From assembly GCA_026874595.1 (NCBI GenBank), contig CM049314.1:79285300-79349299 (forward strand): DNA of 64,000 bases. The letters are read 5' to 3'. Shown piece after piece: positions 37,736-52,032 of this stretch. Under the pieces are notes generated by a model. That model was not told the DNA's origin, ran no database searches, and saw only the letters and a list, made by a program, of their open reading frames with translations. The position numbers and the translations under genes were made by a program. The DNA comes from Sipunculus nudus (taxonomy: Eukaryota > Annelida > Sipuncula > Golfingiida > Sipunculidae). Numbering within the stretch: position 1 is the first letter of the stretch; each line of letters opens with the position of its first letter.

Positions 37736-40610
37736 ATGACCCATAGGGACACAGACTGGTTCCCTTGCTATATAATTTCACCTGTCAGTGAAGGTGAATC
37801 TAAAAATTAAGGGAAAAATCGTTTAAGCAAAATCAGATATAGAAAATTCTGATACTTTAAAAAAGTAACATTGTGGATTTTTGGTGACCCTTTTGCATAT
37901 TTTACCTCAATTTTTCTACAGTTTTGCACCATGTTCGACAGAAATAGATACCCGGGAATAAGAGTAATTCATTATTTCTTAAGAAATAAGTTGCAAAAAG
38001 GATTTATGAAGACACAGTTCCTTTGCTTACAGTTTGCTTATTCTTTCCTTATGCTTTACTCACGATAAAACACCACACAATTTAAGCATTTTTCTACAAA
38101 TACAAACAAATATGACCCAATGGGACACAACCTGTTTACCTGGCTACAGAATATTTCCTGTTAGTGATCAGGAATCTAAATATTAAGGGTAAAATTGTTC
38201 AATCAAAACCACAATTATAAAAATCCGCTACTTTCTTAAAGTTACATTATGGATTTTTGTGATCCTTTTGCATATTTCATCTTAATTTTTCTACAGTTTT
38301 GCACCATATTCGACAGAAATAGGTTCCCTGAAAATCAAATAATACATTATTTCTTCTGAAAATAGTTGCAAAAAGGATTTATCAAGACACAGTTCCTTTG
38401 CTTACAGTTTGTTTACGCTTAGCTTATGCTTTGCTTACGATGAAAACACCACACAATTTAAGCATTTTTCTATAAATATATACGAATATGACCCATAGGG
38501 ACACAGACTGTTTACCTGGCTACAAAATAGTTCCCGTTAGTGATCAGGAATCTAAATATTAAGGGCAAAATTGTTCAATCAAATTCAGAAATAGAAAATT
38601 CTGAAACGTTTTAGAGTGACATTGTGGATTTTTGTGAACCTTTAGCATATTTTACCTCAATTTTTCTACAGTTTTGCACCGTTTTCGACAGAAATAGATT
38701 CCCGGGAAGTAGAATAATACATTATTTCTTCAGAAAATAGATGCAAAAAGGATTTATCAAGACACAGTTCTTTTGCTTACAGTTTGCTTATTCTTTGCTT
38801 ATGCTTTGCTTACGATGAAAACACCACACAATTTAAGCATTTTTCTATAAATATATACGAATATAACCCATGGGAACACAGACTGTTTACCTGGCTACAA
38901 AATAGTTCCCGTTAGTGATCAGGAATCTAAATATTAAGGGCAAAATTGTTCAGTCAAATTCAGAAATAGAAAATTCTGAAACGTTATAAGAGTGACATTG
39001 TGGATTTTTGTGAACCTTTTGCATATTTTACCTCAATTTTTCTACAGTTTTGCACCGTTTTCGACAGAAATAGATTCCCTAGAAGTAGTATAATACATTC
39101 CTTTGCTTACAGTTTGTTTACGCTTTGCTTATGCTTTGCTTACGATGAAAACACCACACAATTTAAGCATTTTTCTATAAATATATACGAATATGACCCA
39201 TAGGGAAACAGACTGCTTCCCTGGCTATATAATTTCACCTGTCAGTGAAGGTGAATCTAAAAATTAAGGGTAAAATCGTTTAAGCAAAATCAGATATAGA
39301 AAATTCTGATACTTTAAAAAAGTAACATTGTGGATTTTGGTGACCCTTTTGCATATTTTACCTCAATTTTTCTACAGTTTTGCACCATGTTCGACAGAAA
39401 TAGATACCCGGGAAGAAGAGTAATTCATTATTTCTTAAGAAATAAGTTGCAAAAAGGATTTATGAAGACAGTTCCTTTGCTTACAGTTTGCTTATTCTTT
39501 GCTTATGCTTTGCTCACTATGAAACACCACACAATTTAAGCATTTTTCTACAAATACAAACAAATATGACCCAAAGGGACACAACCTGTTTACCTGGCTA
39601 CAAAATATTTCCTGTTAGTGATCAGGAATCTAAATATTAAGGGTAAAATTGTTCAATCAAAACCACAATTATAAAAATCCGCTACTTTCTTAAAGTTACA
39701 TTATGGATTTTTGTGATAATTTTGCATATTTCATCTTATTTTTTCTACAGTTTTGCACCATATTCGACAGAAATAGGTTCCCTGAAAGTCAAATAATACA
39801 TTATTTTTTCTTAAAATAGTTGCAAAAAGGATTTATCAAGACACAGTTCCTTTGCTTACAGTTTGCTTACGCTTTGCTTATGCTTTGCTTACGATGAAAA
39901 CACCACACAATTTAAGCATTTTTCTATAAATATATACGAATATAACCAATGGGGACACAGACTGTTTACCTGGCTACAAAATAGTTCCCGTTAGTGATCA
40001 GGAATCTAAATATTAAGGGCAAAATTGTTCAATCAAATTCAGAAATAGAAAATTCTGAAACGTTTTAGAGTGACGTTGTGGATTTTTGTGAACCTTTAGC
40101 ATATTTTACCTCAATTTTTCTACAGTTTTGCACCGTTTTCGACAGAAATAGATTCCCGGGAAGTAGAATAATACATTATTTCTTCAGAAAATAGATGCAA
40201 AAAGGATTTATCAAGACACAGTTCTTTTGCTTACAGTTTGCTTATTCTTTGCTTATGCTTTGCTTACGATGAAAACACCACACAATTTAAGCATTTTTCC
40301 ACAAATACACACAAATATGACCCATAGGGACACAGACTGTTTACCTGTCTACAAAAAAGTTCCTGTAAGTGATGAGGAATCTAAATATTATGGGTAAAAT
40401 TGTTCAGTCAAAACCACAATTATAAAAATCCGCTACTTTCATAATGCGAAATTATGGATTTTTTTAATCCTTTTGCATATTTTACCTCGTTTTTTCTACA
40501 GTTTTACACCATATTCGACAGAACTATATTACAGGAAAGTAGAATAATACATTATTTCTTTAGAAAATAGATGTAAAAAGGATTTATCAAGACACAGTTC
40601 CTTTGCCTAC
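37736..40610. repeat. L-HOR fragment g (M5 tail to M13) inside right-type array
   Basis: Starts are 37924 (M6), 38299, 38674, 39050 (330-bp M9), 39380, 39753, 40128 and 40504 (M13). The positions equal copy f plus 8,562. Some variants instead match units c-e: acgttttagagtg near 38,608, and gtgataattttgc near 39,715 where copy f has gtgatcctttt. The fragment is thus a mosaic of two L-HOR lineages. It is flanked by right-type DNA on both sides, about 5.7 kb away from the main L-HOR block. Confidence 0.82.
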
Positions 40611-41247
40611 AGTTTGCTTATTCTTTGCTTATGCTTTGCTTACGATGAAAACACCACACAATTTAAGCATTTTTCCACAAATACACACAAATATGACCCA
40701 TAGGGGCACAGACTGTTTACCTGGCAACAAAATGGTTACTGTTTGTGGTCAGGAATCTAAATATTAAGGGTAAAATTGTTCAATCAAAACCACAATTATA
40801 AAAATCCGCTACTTTCTTAAAATGACATTATGGATTCTTTTATCCTTTTGCATATTTTACCTCAATTTTTCAACAGTTTTGCACCATATTCGACAGATTA
40901 CCTGAATGTCAAATAATACATTATTTCTTCAGAAAATAGTTCCAAAATCATTTATCAAGACACAGTTCCTTTGCTTACAGTTTGCTTACGCTTTGCTTAT
41001 GCTTTGCTTACGATTAAAACACCACACAGTTTAAGCATTTTTCTATAAATATATACGAATATAACCCATAGGGACACAGACTGCTTCCATTGCTATATAA
41101 TTGTACCTGTCAGTGAAGGTGAACCTAAAAATTAAGGGTAAAATCGTTTAAGCAAAATCAGAAATAGAAAATTCCGATACTTTATAAAAGTAACGTTGTG
41201 GATTTTAGTGACCCTTTTGCATATTTTACCTCAATTTTTCTACAGTT

Positions 41248-41411
41248 TTGCAGCGTTTTCGACAGAAATAGATTCCCGGGAAGTAGAATAATACATTATT
41301 TCTTCAGAAAATAGTTCAAATTCAGAAATAGAAAATTCTGAAACGTTATAAGAGTGACATTGTGGATTTTTGTGAACCTTTTGCATATTTTACCTCAATT
41401 TTTCTACAGTT
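41248..41411. repeat. Truncated 164-bp monomer, unique out-of-register junction
   Basis: The monomer begins normally with ttgcagcgttttcgac. After cagaaaatagtt (about 41,316) it jumps directly to caaattcagaaatag of an A1 tail, so about 211 bp are missing, including all 11-bp subrepeats. The upstream DNA matches 32,7xx (offset 8,562) up to the junction. The downstream DNA belongs to another right-type stretch. Overlap at the junction is only one to a few bases. This is the only monomer in the window reduced to less than half length. Confidence 0.9.
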
Positions 41412-42903
41412 TTGCAGCGTTTTCGACAGAAATAGATTCCCGGGAAGTAGAATAATACATTATTTCTTCAGAAAATAGTTGCAAAAAGGATAGTTCAAGA
41501 TACAGTTCCTTTGCTTACAGTTTGCTTATTCTTTGCTTATGCTTTGCTTACGATGAAAACACCACACAATTTAAGCATTTTTCTACAAATACACAAAAAT
41601 ATGAACCATAGGGACACAGACTGGTTACCTGACTACAAAATAGTTCCCGTTAGTGATCAGGAATCAAAATATTAAGGGCAAAATTGTTCAATCAAATTCA
41701 GAAATAGAAAATTCTGAAACGTTTTAGAGTGACATTGTGGATTTTTGTGAACCTTTAGCATATTTTACCTCAATTTTTCTACAGTTTTGCAGCGTTTTCG
41801 ACAGAAATAGATTCCCGGGAAGTAGAATAATACATTATTTCTTCAGAAAATAGATGCAAAAAGGATTTATCAAGACAAAGTTCTTTTGCTTACAGTTTGC
41901 TTATTCTTTGCTTATGCTTTGCTTACGATGAAAACACCACACAATTTAAGCATTTTTCCACAAATACACACAAATATGACCCATAGGGACACAGACTGTT
42001 TACCTGTCTACAAAAAAGTTCCTGTAAGTGATGAGGAATCTAAATATTATGGGTAAAATTGTTCAGTCAAAACCACAATTATAAAAATCCGCTACTTTCA
42101 TAATGCGAAATTATGGATTTTTTTAATCCTTTTGCATATTTTACCTCAATTTTTCTACAGTTTTGCACCATATTCGACAGAAAAAGATTCCCGGGAAGTA
42201 GAATAACACATTATTTCTTAGGAAAATGTATGCAAAAAGGATTTATCAAGACACAGTTCCTTTGCTTAAAGTCTGCCTACGCTTTGCTTATGCTTTGCTT
42301 ACGATGAAAACACCAAACAATTTAAGCATTTTTCTATAAATATATACGAATATAACCCATAGGGACACAGACTGCTTCCATGGCTATATAATTGCACCTG
42401 TCAGTGAAGGTGAATCTAAAAATTAAGGGTAAAATCGTTTAAGCAAAATCAGAAATAGAAAATTCCGATACTTTATAAAAGTAACGTTGTGGATTTTAGT
42501 GACCCTTTTGCATATTTTACCTCAATTTTTCTACAGTTTTGCACCATATTAGACAGAAATAGATTCCCGGGAAGTAGAATAATACATTATTTCTTCAAGA
42601 AATAGTTGCAAAAAGGATTAATTAAGACACAGCTCATTTGCTTACAGTTTGCTTATGCTTTGCTTACGATGAAAACACCACACAATTTAAGCATTATTCT
42701 ACAAATACACACAAATATAACCCATGGGGACACAGACTGTTTACCTGGCTACAAAATAGTTCCTGTTAGTGATCAGGAATCTAAATATTAAGGGTAAAAT
42801 TGTTCAATCAAATTCAGAAATAGAAAATTCTGAAACGTTATAAGAGTGACATTGTGGATTTTTGTGAACCTTTTGCATATTTTACCTCAATTTTTCTACA
42901 GTT

Positions 42904-43653
42904 TTGCAGCGTTTTCGACAGAAATAGATTCCCGGGAAGTAGAATAATACATTATTTCTTCAGAAAATAGTTGCAAAAAGGATAGTTCAAGATACAGTTC
43001 CTTTGCTTACAGTTTGCTTATTCTTTGCTTATGCTTTGCTTACGATGAAAACACCACACAATTTAAGCATTTTTCTACAAATACACAAAAATATGAACCA
43101 TAGGGACACAGACTGGTTACCTGACTACAAAATACTTCCCGTTAGTGATCAGGAATCAAAATATTAAGGGCAAAATTGTTCAATCAAATTCAGAAATAGA
43201 AAATTCTGAAACGTTTTAGAGTGACATTGTGGATTTTTGTGAACCTTTAGCATATTTTACCTCAATTTTTCTACAGTTTTGCAGCGTTTTCGACAGAAAT
43301 AGATTCCCGGGAAGTAGAATAATACATTATTTCTTCAGAAAATAGTTGCAAAAAGGATAGTTCAAGATACAGTTCCTTTGCTTACAGTTTGCTTATTCTT
43401 TGCTTATGCTTTGCTTACGATGAAAACACCACACAATTTAAGCATTTTTCTACAAATACACAAAAATATGAACCATAGGGACACAGACTGGTTACCCGAC
43501 TACAAAATAGTTCCCGTTAGTGATCAGGAATCAAAATATTAAGGGCAAAATTGTTCATTCAAATTCAGAAATAGAAAATTCTGAAACGTTTTAGAGTGAC
43601 ATTGTGGATTTTTGTGAACCTTTAGCATATTTTACCTCAATTTTTCTACAGTT
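42904..43653. repeat. Local tandem pair of almost identical 375-bp monomers
   Basis: The monomers starting at 42,904 and 43,279 are both of the ttgcagcg and gatagttcaagatacag type and both measure 375 bp. The only differences I see are aatacttccc against aatagttccc, ctgactac against cccgactac, and caatcaaatt against cattcaaatt. Adjacent monomers elsewhere are usually of different types. This pair therefore marks a single-monomer duplication by slippage or unequal exchange after the HOR was established. Confidence 0.82.
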
Positions 43654-46600
43654 TTGCAGCGTTTTCGACAGAAATAGATTCCCGGGAAGTAGAATAATAC
43701 ATTATTTCTTCAGAAAATAGATGCAAAAAGGATTTATCAAGACACAGTTCTTTTCCTTACAGTTTGCTTATTCTTTGCTTATGCTTTGCTTACGATGAAA
43801 ACACCACACAATTTAAGCATTTTTCCACAAATACACACAAATATGACCCATAGGGACACAGACTGTTTACCTGTCTACAAAAAAGTTCCTGTAAGTGATG
43901 AGGAATCTAAATATTATGGGTAAAATTGTTCAGTCAAAACCACAATTATAAAAATCCGCTACTTTCATAATGCGAAATTATGGATTTTTTAAATCCTTTT
44001 GCATATTTTACCTCAATTTTTCTACAGTTTTGCACCATATTCGACAGAAAAAGATTCCCGGGAAGTAGAATAACACATTATTTCTTAAGAAGATGTATGC
44101 AAAAAGGATTTATCAAGACACAGTTCCTTTGCTTAAAGTCTGCCTACGCTTTGCTTATGCTTTGCTTACGATGAAAACACCACACAATTTAAGCATTTTT
44201 CTATAAATATATACGAATATGACCCATAGGGACACAGACTGCTTCCCTGGCTATATAATTGCACGTGTCAGTGAAGGTGAATGTAAAATTTAAAGGTTAA
44301 ATCGTTTAAGCAAAATCAGAAATAGAAAATTCGGATACTTTATAAAAGTAACGTTGTGGATTTTTGTGACCCTTTTGAATATTTTACCTCGTTTTTTCTA
44401 CTGTTTTACACCATATTCGACAGAACTATATTACAGGAAAGTAGAATAATACATTATTTCTTTAGAAAATAGATGTAAAAAGGATTTATCAAGACACAGT
44501 TCCTTTGCCTACAGTTTGCTTATTCTTTGCTTATGCTTTGCTTACGATGAAAACACCACACAATTTAAGCATTTTTCCACAAATACACACAAATATGACC
44601 CATAGGGGCACAGACTGTTTACCTGGCTAAAAATAGTTCCTGTTAGTGATCAGGAATCTAAATATTAAGGGCAAAATTGTTCAATCAAAACCACAATTAT
44701 AAAAATCCGCTACTTTCTTAAAGTCACATCATGGATTTTTGTGATCCTTTTGCATATTTCATCTCAATTTTTCTACAGTTTTGCACCATATTCGACAGAA
44801 ATAGATTACCTGAATGTCAAATAATACATTATTTCTTCAGAAAATAGTTGCAAAAAGCATTTATCAAGACACAGTTCCTTTGCTTACAGTTTGCTTACGC
44901 TTTGCTTATGCTTTGCTTACGATTAAAACACCACACAGTTTAAGCATTTTTCTATAAATATATACGAATATAACCCATAGGGACACAGACTGCTTCCATT
45001 GCTATATAATTGTACCTGTCAGTGAAGGTGAATCTAAAAATTAAGGGTAAAATCGTTTAAGCAAAATCAGAAATAGAAAATTCCGATACTTTATAAAAGT
45101 AACGTTGTGGATTTTAGTGACCCTTTTGCATATTTTACCTCAATTTTTCTACAGTTTTGCACCATATTAGACAGAAATAAATTCCCGTGAAGTAGAATAA
45201 TACATTATTTCTTCAAGAAATAGTTGCAAAAAGGATTAATTAAGACACAGCTCATATGCTTACAGTTTGCTTATGCTTTGCTTACGATGAAAACACCACA
45301 CAATTTAAGCATTATTCTACAAATACACACAAATATAACCCATGGGGACACAGACTGTTTACCTGGCTACAAAATAGTTCCTGTTAGTGATCAGGAATCT
45401 AAATATTAAGGGTAAAATTGTTCAATCAAATTCAGAAATAGAAAATTCTGAAACGTTATAAGAGTGACATTGTGGATTTTTGTGAACCTTTTGCATATTT
45501 TACCTCAATTTTTCTACAGTTTTGCAGCGTTTTCGACAGAAATAGATTCCCGGGAAGTAGAATAATACATTATTTCTTCAGAAAATAGATGCAAAAAGGA
45601 TAGTTCAAGATACAGTTCCTTTGCTTACAGTTTGCTTATTCTTCGCTTATTCTTTGCTTATGAAAACACCACACAATTTAAGCATTATTCCACAAATACA
45701 CACAAATATGACCCATAGGGGAACACACTGTTTACCTGGCAACAAAATGGTTACTGTTAGTGATCAGGAATCTAAATATTAAGGGTAAAATTGTTCAATC
45801 AAAACCACAATTATAAAAATCAACTACTTTCTTAAAATGACATTATGGATTCTTTTATCCTTTTGCATATTTCACCTCAATTTTTCAACAGTTTTGCACC
45901 ATATTCGACAGAAATAGATTCTCTGAATGTCGAATAATACATTATTTCTTCAGAAAATAGTTGCAAACACGATTTATCAAGACACAGTTCCTTTGCTTAC
46001 AGTTTGCTTACGCTTTGCTTATGCTTTGCTTACGGTGAAAACACCTCAAAACTGACTCATTTTTCTATGAATATATACAAATATGACCCATAGGGACACA
46101 GACTGGTTCCCTGGCTATATAATTGCACCTGTCAGTGAAGGTGAATCTAAAAATTAAGTGTAAAATCGTTTAAGCAAAATCAGATATAGAAAATTCTGAT
46201 GCTTTAAAAAAGTAACATTGTGGATTTTGGTGACCCTTTTGCATATTTTACCTTAATTTTTCTACAGTTTTGCACCATGTTCGACAGAAATAGATACCCG
46301 GGAAAAGGTTAATTCATTATTTCTTAAGAAATAAGTTGCAAAAAGGATTTATGAAGACACAGTTCCTTTGCTTACAGTTTGCTTATTCTTTGCTTATGCT
46401 TTGCTTACGATGAAAACACCACACAATTTTAGCATTTTCCCACAAATACACACAAATATGACCCATAGGGCACAGACTGTTTACCTGGCTAAAAAAAGTT
46501 CCTGTTAGTGATCAGGAATCTAAATATTAAGGGCAAAATTGTTCAATCAAAACCACAATTATAAAAATCCGCTACTTTCTTAAAATGACATTATGGATTC

Positions 46601-46905
46601 TTTTATCCTTTTGCATATTTTACCTCAATTTTTCTACAGTTTTGCAGCGTTTTCGACAGAAATAGATTCCCGGGAAGTAGAATAATACATTATTTCTTCA
46701 GAAAATAGTTGCAAAAAGGATAGTTTAAGATACAGTTCCTTTGCTTACAGTTTGCTTATTCTTTGCTTATGCTTTGCTTACGATGAAAACACCACACAAT
46801 TTAAGCATTTTTCTACAAATACACAAAAATATGAACCATAGGAACGCAGACTGGTTACCTGACTACAAAATAGTTCCCGTTAGTGATCAGGAATCAAAAT
46901 ATTAA

Positions 46906-49580
46906 GGGCAAAATTGTTCAATCAAATTCAGAAATAGAAAATTCTGAAACGTTTTAGAGTGACATTGTGGATTTTTGTGAACCTTTAGCATATTTTACCT
47001 CAATTTTTCTACAGTTTTGCAGCGTTTTCGACAGAAATAGATTCCCGGGAAGTAGAATAATACATTATTTCTTCAGAAAATAGATGCAAAAAGGATTTAT
47101 CAAGACAAAGTTCTTTTGCTTACAGTTTGCTTATTCTTTGCTTATGCTTTGCTTACGATGAAAACACCACACAATTTAAGCATTTTTCCACAAATACACA
47201 CAAATATGACCCATAGGGACACAGACTGTTTACCTGTCTACAAAAAAGTTCCTGTAAGTGATGAGGAATCTAAATATTATGGGTAAAATTGTTCAGTCAA
47301 AACCACAATTATAAAAATCCGCTACTTTCATAATGCGAAATTATGGATTTTTTTAATCCTTTTGCATATTTTACCTCAATTTTTCTACAGTTTTGCACCA
47401 TATTCGACAGAAAAAGATTCCCGGGAAGTAGAATAACACATTATTTCTTAAGAAAATGTATGCAAAAAGGATTTATCAAGACACAGTTCCTTTGCTTAAA
47501 GTCTGCCTACGCTTTGCTTATGCTTTGCTTACGATGAAAACACCAAACAATTTAAGCATTTTTCTATAAATATATACTTATATAACCCATAGGGACACAG
47601 ACTGCTTCCATGGCTATATAATTGCACCTGTCAGTGAAGGTGAATCTAAAAATTAAGGGTAAAATCGTTTAAGCAAAATCAGAAATAGAAAATTCCGATA
47701 CTTTATAAAAGTAACGTTGTGGATTTTAGTGACCCTTTTGCATATTTTACCTCAATTTTTCTACAGTTTTGCACCATATTAGACAGAAATAGATTCCCGG
47801 GAAGTAGAATAATACATTATTTCTTCAAGAAATAGTTGCAAAAAGGATTAATTAAGACACAGCTCATTTGCTTACAGTTTGCTTATGCTTTGCTTACGAT
47901 GAAAACACCACACAATTTAAGCATTATTCTACAAATACACACAAATATAACCCATGGGGACACAGACTGTTTACCTGGCTACAAAATAGTTCCTGTTAGT
48001 GATCAGGAATCTAAATATTAAGGGTAAAATTGTTCAATCAAATTCAGAAATAGAAAATTCTGAAACGTTATAAGAGTGACATTGTGGATTTTTGTGAACC
48101 TTTTGCATATTTTACCTCAATTTTTCTACAGTTTTGCAGCGTTTTCGACAGAAATAGATTCCCGGGAAGTAGAATAATACATTATTTCTTCAGAAAATAG
48201 TTGCAAAAAGGATAGTTCAAGATACAGTTCCTTTGCTTACAGTTTGCTTATTCTTTGCTTATGCTTTGCTTACGATGAAAACACCACACAATTTAAGCAT
48301 TTTTCTACAAATACACAAAAATATGAACCATAGGGACACAGACTGGTTACCTGACTACAAAATAGTTCCCGTTAGTGATCAGGAATCAAAATATTAAGGG
48401 CAAAATTGTTCAATCAAATTCAGAAATAGAAAATTCTGAAACGTTTTAGAGTGACATTGTGGATTTTTGTGAACCTTTAGCATATTTTACCTCAATTTTT
48501 CTACAGTTTTGCAGCGTTTTCGACAGAAATAGATTCCCGGGAAGTAGAATAATACATTATTTCTTCAGAAAATAGATGCAAAAAGGATTTATCAAGACAC
48601 ATTTCTTTTGCTTACAGTTTGCTTATTCTTTGCTTATGCTTTGCTTACGATGAAAACACCACACAATTTAAGCATTTTTCCACAAATACACACAAATATG
48701 ACCCATAGGGACACAGACTGTTTACCTGTCTACAAAAAAGTTCCTGTAAGTGATGAGGAATCTTAATATTATGGGTAAAATTGTTCAGTCAAAACCACAA
48801 TTATAAAAATCCGCTACTTTCATAATGCGAAATTATGGATTTTTTTAATCCTTTTGCATATTTTACCTCAATTTTTCTACAGTTTTGCACCATATTCGAC
48901 AGAAAAGGATTCCCGGGAAGTAGAATAACACATTATTTCTTAAGAAAATGTATGCAAAAAGGATTTATCAAGACACAGTTCCTTTGCTTAAAGTCTGCCT
49001 ACGCTTTGCTTATGCTTTGCTTACGATGAAAACACCACACAATTTAAGCATTTTTCTATAAATATATACGAATATGACCCATTGGGACACAGACTGCTTC
49101 CCTGGCTATATAATTGCACGTGTCAGTGAAGGTGAATGTAAAATTTAAAGGTTAAATCGTTTAAGCAAAATCAGAAATAGAAAATTCGGATACTTTATAA
49201 AAGTAACGTTGTGGATTTTTGTGACCCTTTTGAATATTTTACCTCGTTTTTTCTACAGTTTTACACCATATTCGACAGAACTATATTACAGGAAAGTAGA
49301 ATAATACATTATTTCTTTAGAAAATAGATGTAAAAAGGATTTATCAAGACACAGTTTCTTTGCCTACAGTTTGCTTATTCTTTGCTTATGCTTTGCTTAC
49401 GATGAAAACACCACACAATTTAAGCATTTTTCCACAAATACACACAAATATGACCCATAGGGGCACAGACTGTTTACCTGGCAACAAAATGGTTACTGTT
49501 TGTGATCAGGAATCTAGATATTAAGGGTAAAATTGTTCAATCAAAACCACAATTATAAAAATCCGCTACTTTCTTAAAAT
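46906..49580. repeat. 2.7-kb duplicate of 33,325-35,999 (offset 13,581)
   Basis: Private variants are shared at a constant offset: cacatttcttttgc (35,017/48,598), aatcttaatattatg (35,179/48,760), gaaaaggattcccggg (35,321/48,902) and tctagatattaag (35,933/49,514). The match begins in aattaaggg/caaaattg. It stops where 36,000 reads attcttttatcc and 49,581 reads atttttgtgatcc. It resumes at about 36,220/49,802 with offset 13,582 and runs to about 37,735/51,317. The roughly 220-bp non-matching tract in the middle has nearly equal length in both copies and looks like a conversion tract. Confidence 0.82.
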
Positions 49581-51977
49581 GAAATTATGGATTTTTGTGA
49601 TCCTTTTGCATATTTCATCTCAATTTTTCTACAGTTTTGCACCATATTCGACAGAAATAGATTACCTGAATGTCAAATAATACATTATTTCTTCAGAAAA
49701 TAGTTGCAAAAAGCATTTATCAAGACACAGTTCCTTTGCTTACAGTTTGCTTACGCTTTGCTTATGCTTTGCTTACGATTAAAACACCACACAGTTTAAG
49801 CATTTTTCTATAAATATATACAAATATGACCCATAGGGACACAGACTGGTTCCATGGCTATATAATTGCACCTGTCAGTGAAGGTGAATCTAAAAATTAA
49901 GGGTAAAATCGTTTAAGCAAAATCAGAAATAGAAAATTCCGATACTTTATAAAAGTAACGTTGTGGATTTTAGTGACCCTTTTGCATATTTTACCTCAAT
50001 TTTTCTACAGTTTTGCACCATATTAGACAGAAATAGATTCCCGGGAAGTAGAATAATACATTATTTCTTCAAGAAATAGTTGCAAAAAGGATTAATTAAG
50101 ACACAGCTCATTTGCTTACAGTTTGCTTATGCTTTGCTTACGATGAAAACACCACACAATTTAAGCATTATTCTACAAATACACACAAATATAACCCATG
50201 GGGACACAGACTGTTTACCTGGCTACAAAATAGTTCCTGTTAGTGATCAGGAATCTAAATATTAAGGGTAAAATTGTTCAATCAAATTCAGAAATAGAAA
50301 ATTCTGAAACGTTATAAGAGTGACATTGTGGATTTTTGTGAACCTTTTGCATATTTTACCTCAATTTTTCTACAGTTTTGCAGCGTTTTCGACAGAAATA
50401 GATTCCCGGGAAGTAGAATAATACATTATTTCTTCAGAAAATAGTTGCAAAAAGGATAGTTCAAGATACAGTTCCTTTGCTTACAGTTTGCTTATTCTTT
50501 GTTTATGCTTTGCTTATGATGAAAACACCAAACAATTTAAGCATTTTTCTACAAATACACAAAAATATGAACCATAGGGACACAGACTGGTTACCTGACT
50601 ACAAAATAGTTCCCGTTAGTGATCAGGAATCAAAATATAAAGGGCAAAATTGTTCAATCAAATTCAGAAATAGAAAATTCTGAAACGTTTTAGAGTGACA
50701 TTGTGGATTTTTGTGAACCTTTAGCATATTTTACCTCAATTTTTCTACAGTTTTGCAGCGTTTTCGACAGAAATAGATTCCCGGGAAGTAGAATAATACA
50801 TTATTTCTTCAGAAAATAGATGCAAAAAGGATTTATCAAGACACATTTCTTTTGCTTACAGTTTGCTTATTCTTTGCTTATGCTTTGCTTACGATGAAAA
50901 CACCACACAATTTAAGCATTTTTCCACAAATACACACAAATATGACCCATAGGGACACAGACTGTTTACCTGTCTACAAAAAAATTCCTGTAAGTGATGA
51001 GGAATCTAAATATTATGGGTAAAATTGTTCAGTCAAAACCACAATTATAAAAATCCGCTACTTTCATAATGCGAAATTATGGATTTTTTTAATCCTTTTG
51101 CATATTTTACCTCAATTTTTCTACAGTTTTGCACCATATTCGACAGAAAACGATTCCCGGGAAGTAGAATAACACATTATTTCTTAAGAAAATGTATGCA
51201 AAAAGGATTTATCAAGACACAGTTCCTTTGCTTAAAGTCTGCCTACGCTTTGCTTATGCTTTGCTTACGATGAAAACACCACACAATTTAAGCATTTTTC
51301 TATAAATATATACGAATATGACCCATAGGGACACAGACTGCTTCCCTGGCTATATAATTGCACGTGTCAGTGATGGTGAATGTAAAATTTAAAGGTTAAA
51401 TCGTTTAAGCAAAATCAGAAAGAGAAAATTCGGATACTTTATAAAAGTAACGTTGTGGATTTTTGTGACCCTTTTGAATATTTTACCTCGTTTTTTCTAC
51501 AGTTTTATACCATATTCGACAGAACTATATTACAGGAAAGTAGAATAATACATTATTTCTTTAGAAAATAGATGTAAAAAGGATTTATCAAGACACAGTT
51601 CCTTTGCCTACAGTTTGCTTATTCTTTGCTTATGCTTTGCTTACGATGAAAACACCACACAATTTAAGCATTTTTCCACAAATACACACAAATATGACCC
51701 ATAGGGGCACAGACTGTTTACCTGGCAACAAAATGGTTACTGTTTGTGATCAGGAATCTAAATATAAAGGGTAAAATTGTTCAATCAAAACCACAATTAT
51801 AAAAATCCGCTACTTTCTTAAAATGACATTATGGATTCTTTTATCCTTTTGCATATTTTACCTCAATTTTTCAACAGTTTTGCACCATATTCGACAGAAA
51901 TAGATTCTCTGAATGTCGAATAATACATTATTTCTTTAGAAAATAGATGTAAAAAGGATTTATCAAGACACAGTTCC

Positions 51978-52032
51978 TTTGCTTACAGTTTGCTTACGCT
52001 TTGCTTATGCTTTGCTTATGCTTTGCTTACGA
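51978..52032. repeat. Five-copy 11-bp subrepeat (387-bp monomer)
   Basis: Five 11-mers are seen here: ...acag, ...acgc, ...atgc, ...atgc and ...acga, each starting with tttgctta. The duplicated copy is the tttgcttatgc unit, as expected for slippage by one unit. The host monomer, starting at 51880, is 387 bp. Similar five-copy tracts lie in the monomers at 53016 and 58642, where two copies carry the extra changes aggttgcatacgc. Confidence 0.88.
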
